Under the pieces are notes generated by a model. The model was not told the DNA's origin. It searched no databases and saw nothing but the letters and a program-made list of their open reading frames with translations. Source: Candidatus Accumulibacter necessarius (GTDB taxonomy: Bacteria; Pseudomonadota; Gammaproteobacteria; Burkholderiales; Rhodocyclaceae). From it: DNA of 35,942 bases. Positions 30,026 through 35,942 of this stretch are shown piece after piece. The DNA lies in NCBI GenBank assembly GCA_017302435.1, contig JAFLDL010000045.1:1-35942 (forward strand), in the 5' to 3' direction. Positions within the stretch are counted from its first letter, which is position 1. Each line of letters begins with the position of its first letter. The position numbers and the translations under genes are program-made.

Positions 30026-30928
30026 ATGGCCAGGAGCCAGCAGCCCCGCGAAGTAGCGTCCTGGTCGGCGGCCGACGTGCGCCGTCTGGAGATGCTTTCA
30101 TCCCACCTGGTGACGAGCATCTTTGCCGGCGCGTATCGCAGCGTTTTCCGCGGACGCGGGATCGAGTTCGAGGAGGTCAGGGAATACCAGCCAGGGGACG
30201 ACATCCGCAGCATCGACTGGAACGTCACGGCCCGCTGCGGCCGACCGTTCGTCAAGCGCTTCGTCGAGGAGAGGGAAATGACCGTCATGATCCTCCTCGA
30301 CCAGTCCGCCTCGCTCGATTGCCGTACTCCCCGGCGAGCAAAGAGTTCGCTGGCCGCCGAAATCTGTGCCCTCCTGGCGTTCGTCGCCGTGCGCAGCAAC
30401 GACCGGGTCGGGCTGATCACCTTCACCGACCGCATCGAGCGCTACATCCCGCCGGCCAAGGGTTCGCGCCACGCGCAGCGACTCGTCGCCGCGCTGCTGC
30501 AAGCCCCGGGCGGACAGGGAACCGACGTCGCCGCAGCCCTCGGCTACCTCGAACGTGTGCAACGGCGTGGCTCCCTGCTCTTTGTCGTCTCGGATTTTCT
30601 CGCGGCCGATTTTCGCCTGCCGCTGGCCGCGGTTGCCCGGCATTACGAGGTGATCGCCGTTTCGGTGAGCGACGCGAGCGATGACCAGTTACCGGCGGTC
30701 GGCCTGCTGCGCGTCGCCGACCCGGAGAGCGGCACCCGGCATCTGGTCGACACCGCTGCGGCCGAGGTACGCGAGCGCTATCGGCAGCATGCGGTGACGC
30801 GACGTGGCCAGTTGAACCAGGTCTTTGCCGATACCGGCGTCGAGCACCTGATCGTCGACAGCGTCGTGCCGCCGCTGCAGGCCCTCGGCCGCTTCTTCCA
30901 CAGTCGCCGGCAGCGGCTGAGTCGCTGA
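30026..30928 (+). CDS. DUF58 protein
   Basis: A 300-residue DUF58 protein with the diagnostic segment FEEVREYQPGDDIRSIDWNV (about 49-68) followed by RPFVKRFVEEREMTVMILLDQSASL, a VWA-like fold with a DxSxS-type metal site (LDQSASL). It starts 4 nt after the moxR stop, as is usual for the MoxR-DUF58 pair. The role is coupled to MoxR; the mechanism is unknown. Confidence 0.9.
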   Translation: MARSQQPREVASWSAADVRRLEMLSSHLVTSIFAGAYRSVFRGRGIEFEEVREYQPGDDIRSIDWNVTARCGRPFVKRFVEEREMTVMILLDQSASLDCRTPRRAKSSLAAEICALLAFVAVRSNDRVGLITFTDRIERYIPPAKGSRHAQRLVAALLQAPGGQGTDVAAALGYLERVQRRGSLLFVVSDFLAADFRLPLAAVARHYEVIAVSVSDASDDQLPAVGLLRVADPESGTRHLVDTAAAEVRERYRQHAVTRRGQLNQVFADTGVEHLIVDSVVPPLQALGRFFHSRRQRLSR

Positions 30929-30930
30929 CC

Positions 30931-31509
30931 ATGCGGCGCTTTCTGATCCCGCTGGTGTTTGCGGCGGCCAGCCTCGGCGCCGCCGAAAGCCCGCCGGGCA
31001 CGCCCGCGCCACCCGCGGCGGCAGCCATCCACGACATCCGCGGGCCGGTGGCGGTGGACAGTCTGCCGCCTTTCGCCCTGACCGGCGGCGCCCTGCTGTT
31101 CGCCGGCGGCGTGTTCTGGCTGCAACGCAAGCTGCGCCGCCGGCAAGCCACCGTCCGGTCGCCTGGGGCGGACGGGCAACCCGAGGCCAGCGCGGTGCTG
31201 GCACGCCTTGCGGCCGACTACCGACGGGGCGCCTGCTCAGGCAGCCAGTTGATCGTCTGCCTCGACGACCTGCTGCGCAGCACGCTCGCCGACCGGACCG
31301 GCATCGCGGCGCAGCGGCTCACTTCATGCGAACTGCTGCCGCAGGCCGCCGCTTTCCTCGACGAGCCGGGACAAGGCTTGCTCAAGCCCCTCGTGGCGCT
31401 CGGCGACCGGGTCAAGTTTGCCGCCCATCAACCCGATGCGAGCGAAATCGACGGCGCGCTGACTTCAGCCGCCAGGCTGTTCGACGGCTCGCTGGCAGGA
31501 CCGGCCTGA
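30931..31509 (+). CDS. DUF4381-like single-pass membrane protein
   Basis: A 192-residue protein with a signal peptide (1-18), an Ala/Pro-rich linker with IHDIRGPVAVDSLPPF (about 33-48), one transmembrane helix (about 49-63), a basic patch (RKLRRRQ) and a cytoplasmic helical domain (about 83-190). The 'I..I..P........PF..' lead-in and gene position between DUF58 and the first VWA gene match DUF4381 proteins of Bat operons. The stop overlaps the start of the next gene by one base (TGATG). Confidence 0.7.
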   Translation: MRRFLIPLVFAAASLGAAESPPGTPAPPAAAAIHDIRGPVAVDSLPPFALTGGALLFAGGVFWLQRKLRRRQATVRSPGADGQPEASAVLARLAADYRRGACSGSQLIVCLDDLLRSTLADRTGIAAQRLTSCELLPQAAAFLDEPGQGLLKPLVALGDRVKFAAHQPDASEIDGALTSAARLFDGSLAGPA

Positions 31510-32528
31510 TGCGCTTCGCCGACCCCCAGATGCTCTTCCTGCTGCTGCTGCTGCCGCCCTGGGCGCTGCTGCGCCGCCGCCGGGAGCGCACAGCGCCTTC
31601 CCTTCTGCTGGCGGCCGGTGCCCGGATCGAGGCGCTGCCCAATACGCTGCGCGCACGCTGCGCGCGAGCGCTTCCTCTGCTGCGCCTTCTGCTGCTGACG
31701 CTGGCGATCGTGGCGCTGGCCCGACCGCAATTGATCGAACGCGAAGTCAAGGTGCACAGCGAGGGGGTCGACCTGGTGGTGGCACTCGATCTGTCGACCA
31801 GCATGCTGGCCGAAGACCTGGCTGGCGGCGAACCGCGGAAGAACCGGCTGACGATCGCGAAGGAGGTCCTGGCCGGCTTTCTGCAGGGCCGGCGGGGCGA
31901 CCGGATCGCCCTCCTCGCCTTTGCCGCCCGCCCCTACCCGGCGGCACCGCTGACGCTTGACCATGACTGGCTGCAGAGCGCGGTGGCGCAACTGCAGACC
32001 GGAGTGATCGAAGATGGTACGGCCATCGGCGACGCGATGCTGGCGGCGCTGAACCGCCTGCGCAGCGCGGCGAGCGAGGGCAACGCCGGGCAGGCGCAAA
32101 GCCAGGCGATCATCCTGCTGACCGACGGCCGCAGCAACGCCGGCAGCAGTACCCCCGAGCTGGCGGCGGCGGCAGCGAGGACGCTGGGGGTCCGGGTTCA
32201 TACCATCGGTATCGGTGCCAGCGGTCCGGCGGTGATCCCGGTCGACGACCCCCTGGGCGGAACAAGCTACCGGGCGGTGCAGGCCGACCTCGACGAGAGC
32301 ACGCTGCGCGAGATCGCCAGCAGCACCGGCGGCAGCTATTTCCGGGCCGACGATCGGGACGTCCTGGCGAAAGCGTTTGCCGACATCGACCGGCTAGAAA
32401 AGCGGCGCATCGAAGAGAAGGTCTTCTTTTCGTACGAGGAGATGTTCCCCGCGCTGCTCCTCGTCGCGCTGGCGCTCGGCGTGGCCGAACTGGGCCTGCG
32501 CACGACCCTGCTGCGGACCCTGCCCTGA
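31509..32528 (+). CDS. batA: BatA-like VWA-domain membrane protein
   Basis: A 339-residue protein. An N-terminal helix (about 8-21), a second (about 56-71), a VWA domain with MIDAS residues DLSTS (94-98), Thr in EDGTAIGDAM and Asp in LLTDGRSN, then a C-terminal helix (about 313-330). The start MRFADPQMLFLLLLLPPW is typical of BatA; a longer upstream frame lies inside the preceding gene. The periplasmic or cytoplasmic VWA domain is expected to bind partners via Mg2+. It is followed after one base by BatB. Confidence 0.88.
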   Translation: MRFADPQMLFLLLLLPPWALLRRRRERTAPSLLLAAGARIEALPNTLRARCARALPLLRLLLLTLAIVALARPQLIEREVKVHSEGVDLVVALDLSTSMLAEDLAGGEPRKNRLTIAKEVLAGFLQGRRGDRIALLAFAARPYPAAPLTLDHDWLQSAVAQLQTGVIEDGTAIGDAMLAALNRLRSAASEGNAGQAQSQAIILLTDGRSNAGSSTPELAAAAARTLGVRVHTIGIGASGPAVIPVDDPLGGTSYRAVQADLDESTLREIASSTGGSYFRADDRDVLAKAFADIDRLEKRRIEEKVFFSYEEMFPALLLVALALGVAELGLRTTLLRTLP

Positions 32529-32529
32529 G

Positions 32530-33501
32530 ATGAACTGGGCCGACCCTGCCTACGCCTGGCTGTGCCTGCTGCTCGTGCCGGCAGCGATGCTCCTGCGCCG
32601 GACGGCCCGACGGCGACGGCTGGACCTGCTTCAGCTGGCCGGCGACGATTCGCCGGCACAGCGCCCAGCCTGCCGACCTGTCCTCGTCGCCCTGTTGCCG
32701 GCGGCTGCCTTCCTGTTGATCGTTGCCGCGCTTTGTCGCCCACAGTGGGGGCTGATCACGCTGCCGCAGCCGAGCACCGGGCTGAACATCCTGGTGGCGC
32801 TCGACGTTTCCCGCAGCATGCTGGCCGAGGATCTGCAGCCGACCCGGCTGGCGGCGGCCAAGGACGCGGTGACCGGATTGCTCTCGCAGTTGCAGGGCGA
32901 CCGGATCGGCCTGATCGCGTTTGCCGGCAGCGCCTTCCTGGTCTGCCCGCTGACCAGTGATTACGGCACTTTCGCCGCGATGCTCGCCGACGCCGGCCCG
33001 GACACCCTTCCCCTCGGAGGCACCTCGCTGGGCAGCGTCATCAGCGAGGCCAGGCGGGTCTTTGCTGCCAATCAGGGCAGCAGCAACACCTTGATCGTGG
33101 TCAGCGACGGCGAAGACCACGGCGGTGATCTCGGCAGCGTTGCCGGCCTGCGCGACGCCGGCATCACGGTGCACGGCATCGCCGCCGGCACGCCGGCGGG
33201 CAGCGTGATCCGGCTTGCCGACGGCCAATTCGTCAGGAACCGCCAGGGCACGCTGGTCAGGACCCGTCTGCAGACCGAAGCCCTGCAGCAACTCGCCGCT
33301 GCCGGCGGCGGCCGCATCTTCGACCTTGCCGCCGACCCGAAAGCACTCGAGACGCTCTACCGCAACGAACTGGCCGCCAGCGAGAAGCAGGAAAGCTCGA
33401 GCACGCGCCAGCAACTCGCCGAGCGTTTCCAGTTCCCACTCGCTCTGGCCTTGCTCCTGTTGCTCGGCGAACCTCTGCTCACCTGGCGCCAGAAGCCATG
33501 A
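32530..33501 (+). CDS. batB: BatB-like VWA-domain membrane protein
   Basis: A 323-residue paralogue of BatA, with helices near 8-22 and 53-69, MIDAS DVSRS at 92-96, GGTSLGSVI and VSDGEDHGGDL, and a C-terminal helix. The segment LDVSRSMLAEDLQPTRL is shared with BatA. It overlaps the TPR gene by 4 nt (ATGA). Confidence 0.88.
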   Translation: MNWADPAYAWLCLLLVPAAMLLRRTARRRRLDLLQLAGDDSPAQRPACRPVLVALLPAAAFLLIVAALCRPQWGLITLPQPSTGLNILVALDVSRSMLAEDLQPTRLAAAKDAVTGLLSQLQGDRIGLIAFAGSAFLVCPLTSDYGTFAAMLADAGPDTLPLGGTSLGSVISEARRVFAANQGSSNTLIVVSDGEDHGGDLGSVAGLRDAGITVHGIAAGTPAGSVIRLADGQFVRNRQGTLVRTRLQTEALQQLAAAGGGRIFDLAADPKALETLYRNELAASEKQESSSTRQQLAERFQFPLALALLLLLGEPLLTWRQKP

Positions 33502-34307
33502 TGCGGGCGCTCACAAACACGCTGCTGGGCCTGGTGGCGGTGGCCGGACTGACCGTCACGCTGCGCCAGGACCTCAGCAACCTGGCCTTGTCTCAGGGCA
33601 CGGCACGCCTGCAGTCCGGCGACCCGAGCGGCGCCGAGTCGGCGTTCAATCGGGCGATCAGCCTTGGCAGCGACGCCGCGCCGCTGGCTTACAATCTGGG
33701 CGTCAGCCTCTATCGCAAGGGGGATTTCGTGCGCGCGCAACAGCAGTTTGCCACCGCCCTCGCCACGGCTGGCCCTGATCTGTCCGCAGCCATCCACTAC
33801 AACCGGGGCAACAGCCGGTTCCGCCAGGCCGAGCTTCTCGCGGCCAGTGATCCGCAGGCCGCCAGGAGTTTGCTGAGCGAAGCCATGGCCGACTATGGCC
33901 AGGCGCTGGCCGGCGAGCCGGACGCCACCGATGCTGCCGGCAATCTCGCCGCGGTCCGGCTGCGGCTCGCGGCACTGGACAAGCAAGTCTCGCCGGAAGG
34001 CAGCCGCCGGCCGCCGACAAGCGACGAAAAACCGGCCAGGGAAGCGGCCAAAAACCAGGACAGCAAGGCCGCGGGCGAGCGGACAAAGGCGGATTCGTCC
34101 AGCCCGCCGCAGGCAACGACGGCGGACGCCGCGCAAGCGGCTGACGGCGCCGATGATGCGCTCGGCAAGGGGAAACCACGCCGGGATCTGACGCAGCCGG
34201 AGGTCGAACGTCTGCTCAATGAGGCCCGCGGGCGAGAAAGGCCGGCAGGCATGCCGCATGCCGGGAATCCCGCCGGCAAGCTGGCGCAACCGGACAAGGA
34301 CTGGTGA
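33498..34307 (+). CDS. batC: BatC-like TPR protein
   Basis: A 269-residue protein with an N-terminal signal or membrane helix (about 1-18), TPR units LQSGDPSGAESAFNRAISLG and AYNLGVSLYRKGDFVRAQQQF (about 35-85), a third near IHYNRGNSRFRQAELLA, and a long charged, low-complexity C-terminal part (about 165-240) ending with LTQPEVERLLNEARGRERPAG, a segment typical of BatC proteins. It probably scaffolds the VWA proteins. Confidence 0.83.
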   Translation: MMRALTNTLLGLVAVAGLTVTLRQDLSNLALSQGTARLQSGDPSGAESAFNRAISLGSDAAPLAYNLGVSLYRKGDFVRAQQQFATALATAGPDLSAAIHYNRGNSRFRQAELLAASDPQAARSLLSEAMADYGQALAGEPDATDAAGNLAAVRLRLAALDKQVSPEGSRRPPTSDEKPAREAAKNQDSKAAGERTKADSSSPPQATTADAAQAADGADDALGKGKPRRDLTQPEVERLLNEARGRERPAGMPHAGNPAGKLAQPDKDW

Positions 34308-34311
34308 AGCA

Positions 34312-35706
34312 ATGAGTCGATGGCGGAGCGGGAGGGTAATTCGCGCCATGCTCGTGGCGCTGCTGCTTGGCACAGGCCCGTTCGGCCAGAGCGCCGCGGC
34401 GGCATCGGCGAGCGATGCGCCCGACGATCACTTCATCCTCGAGGTCCTTCCGAAAAAAAGCCGGGCTTATGTGCACGAAGCGGTGCCGCTGACCGTGACC
34501 CTGCTCGCCGGCCCGGTGTCGATTCGCAACGTCCAATATCCCCGGCTGGTCGGAGAGGCCTTCCGGACCGCCGACTATGCCCCCCCGCGACAGGCCAGCA
34601 CCACCCGCAACGACCGCGAATACGCGGCCTACCAGTTTTCGACGACGCTGGTGGCAAGCCGCAGCGGAGAAATCGAACTTGGGCCGGCCGAGTTGCAGTT
34701 TGACCTGCTGGCACCGGGCAGCGGTGCGGCCGCCTTTTTCGGTGACAGCGAGCCCCGCCCGGTGACCGTCCGCTCGCAGCCGGTCCGTTTTACCGTCCTG
34801 CCGCTGCCGGCGAAGGGAAAGCCCGCCGATTTTTCCGGCGCGGTCGGGCGCTTCACCCTGGCCAGGGAAGTCTCGCCGAAGGCGATCCAGAGTGGCGATC
34901 CCGTCACCCTGACGACGCGCATCGAAGGGGCCGGAAATATTGACAGTTTCTCCTGCCCGGCGCTTTCCTTGGCGGGCGTGCGCGCTTATCCTCCGGTTGC
35001 GAGTTTGACCGCAAGCAGCCTGGTCTGTGAGCAGGTGCTCATTCCCGAAACGGCCACGGCGGTCGAGATACCGGTGCTGAGCGTCAGCTACTTCGACCCT
35101 CGGCGCGAGCGCTATCAGACGCTGACGAGCCAGGCGATCGAGATCCCGATATTGCCAGCGACGAGCCCGGCGAGCGCTGCCCCGCCAACCGCAGTCACCG
35201 CCGCAGCCGCCGCCGCCGTGGCGCGGGAAACCAGCGACCCACCGCCGGTCAGCGCAGCGCCCTGGGCACCCCTGGCCGCCGTTACGGCAGCCGTCGTCGC
35301 CGCTGTGCTCCTGCTGATCGTCGTCATTCAGCGGGCGAGGCGTCGATCAGGGCACTCCCGCCAGCCACCGCCGGTCGCCTCGGCAGCACCAGGACCGTCC
35401 GTCGCAGACTGGCTTGCCGAGGCCGAACGCGGGCTCGCGGCGAACGACCCGGCCGCCTTTCATACCGCGGTGTTCCGTGCGCTCCAGGGGCATCTGGCTG
35501 CCCGCCATGGCGTCCACCCAGCGGCCATCACCGAAGAGATCGTGGCCCGCGTCCTGCGCCCGGCAGGGGTCGATGACCGCCGCCTGGAAGCGTACGCTAT
35601 CCTGTTCGCCATCTGCAACCACTCGCGCTATGCGCCCGGGGCAACGGCAGCGCAGCCGATGCCGGAAACGCTGCGCCGCGCCCGGGAAGCGCTCAGAGAA
35701 AACTAG
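34312..35706 (+). CDS. batD: BatD-like membrane protein
   Basis: A 464-residue protein with signal peptide (about 1-28; the start MSRWRSGRVIRAMLVALLLG is 4 nt after the BatC stop), beta-rich periplasmic domains (about 35-310) of the BatD oxygen-tolerance type (LEVLPKKSRAYVHEAVPLTVTLL, ISPKAIQSGDPVTLTTRIEGAGNI-like segment), an Ala/Thr linker, one transmembrane helix (about 352-370) and a cytoplasmic helical domain (WLAEAERGLAANDPAAFHTAVFRALQGHL). It ends the operon. Function in envelope maintenance is inferred from the family. Confidence 0.85.
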   Translation: MSRWRSGRVIRAMLVALLLGTGPFGQSAAAASASDAPDDHFILEVLPKKSRAYVHEAVPLTVTLLAGPVSIRNVQYPRLVGEAFRTADYAPPRQASTTRNDREYAAYQFSTTLVASRSGEIELGPAELQFDLLAPGSGAAAFFGDSEPRPVTVRSQPVRFTVLPLPAKGKPADFSGAVGRFTLAREVSPKAIQSGDPVTLTTRIEGAGNIDSFSCPALSLAGVRAYPPVASLTASSLVCEQVLIPETATAVEIPVLSVSYFDPRRERYQTLTSQAIEIPILPATSPASAAPPTAVTAAAAAAVARETSDPPPVSAAPWAPLAAVTAAVVAAVLLLIVVIQRARRRSGHSRQPPPVASAAPGPSVADWLAEAERGLAANDPAAFHTAVFRALQGHLAARHGVHPAAITEEIVARVLRPAGVDDRRLEAYAILFAICNHSRYAPGATAAQPMPETLRRAREALREN

Positions 35707-35758
35707 AGCGGCGAGAGGGGCAAGGCCGGCGGCTGCTTCATCGCGCGGGAAGCAATGG

Positions 35759-35942
35759 TCAAGGGGTGCGCTCCGTGGCACCCGGCGGAAGCAGCGGGTC
35801 GCCCTGTGTGGCGCTGGCTGGCGACAGGAGCTGTCGATTGACCGCCGCGCCCTGCGGCGAGCCGAGCGCCGCCGGTGCCGACGAGGCCGGGTTGTTCTGC
35901 CCGCCGGCGGCTGTCGGTGCTGTGCCAGGTGCCGCGGCGGCA
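35759..35942 (-). CDS. C-terminal end of an unknown protein, partial
   Basis: The minus strand ends an open frame whose last 60 residues are Ala/Pro/Gly-rich (APTAAGGQNNPASSAPAALG ... GDPLLPPGATERTP, then TGA). The codon use is GC-rich and the frame has no stop to the window edge. The sequence is low in complexity and no family can be named. It converges on batD with a gap of 52 nt. Confidence 0.45.
   Translation of the reverse strand, partial: AAAAPGTAPTAAGGQNNPASSAPAALGSPQGAAVNRQLLSPASATQGDPLLPPGATERTP

Overview
The window (about 36 kb, GC-rich) looks like the chromosome of a Gram-negative betaproteobacterium, probably of the Rhodocyclales/Accumulibacter type. This rests on the PEP-CTERM proteins, sigma-54 promoters, the style of the type II secretion genes and gene content, with no rRNA or other marker, so the placement is an inference.

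Layout. (1) 1-6270, minus strand: a tightly overlapping type II secretion operon, gspG-gspF-gspE followed by PilM/GspL-, PilN-, PilO/GspM- and GspC-like genes and the start of a lipoprotein that is probably the secretin. (2) 6559-8430: eboD, a sugar-phosphate cyclase/dehydroquinate-synthase-like gene (minus), with a long structured leader and a sigma-54 promoter. (3) 8431-11408: an O-methyltransferase, a YdjY-domain protein and a secreted prenyltransferase/squalene-oxidase-repeat (PT-repeat) protein. (4) 11457-14674: a radical SAM protein with unusual cysteine spacing (minus), a VTT/DedA-type membrane protein, a DUF3303-like small protein and a Phd-VapC toxin-antitoxin pair. (5) 14729-15166: remnant of a REP-associated transposase between perfect 19-nt inverted repeats. 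(6) 15195-23469: three tandem modules of about 2.75 kb. Each has a sigma-54 promoter, a conserved 5' leader RNA, a secreted PT-repeat protein ending in thrombospondin-type-3 and dockerin-like calcium repeats, an intercistronic hairpin, a PEP-CTERM protein and a terminator hairpin. (7) 23536-24222: an orphan GspC-like periplasmic protein. (8) 24608-28871: an ebo-type operon (small unknown protein, EboB, EboE, EboF, EboC). (9) 29029-35706: MoxR-DUF58-(DUF4381-like)-BatA-BatB-BatC-BatD. (10) 35759-35942: the C-terminal end of an unknown minus-strand gene.

How the parts may work together. The most striking signal is regulatory. The three PT-repeat/PEP-CTERM modules and eboD all have a TGTCGR-N6-TTACA motif 75-76 nt upstream of a GG-N10-GC sigma-54 promoter, in the same orientation relative to transcription. 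This points to one enhancer-binding regulator (PrsR, known for PEP-CTERM systems, is the obvious candidate) controlling both the surface proteins and the first step of the Ebo pathway. The other ebo genes and the methyltransferase operon carry a different, matching promoter pair (TTGACC-N18-TATACT). I infer a locus that makes a prenylated, possibly methylated cyclitol-type metabolite (EboD, EboC, EboB/E/F, methyltransferase) and exports PT-repeat-fold proteins that could bind or process it at the cell surface, using exosortase anchoring and perhaps the adjacent type II secretion system. The gene families and promoter geometry are seen directly; the metabolite, the binding role and the secretion route are hypotheses.
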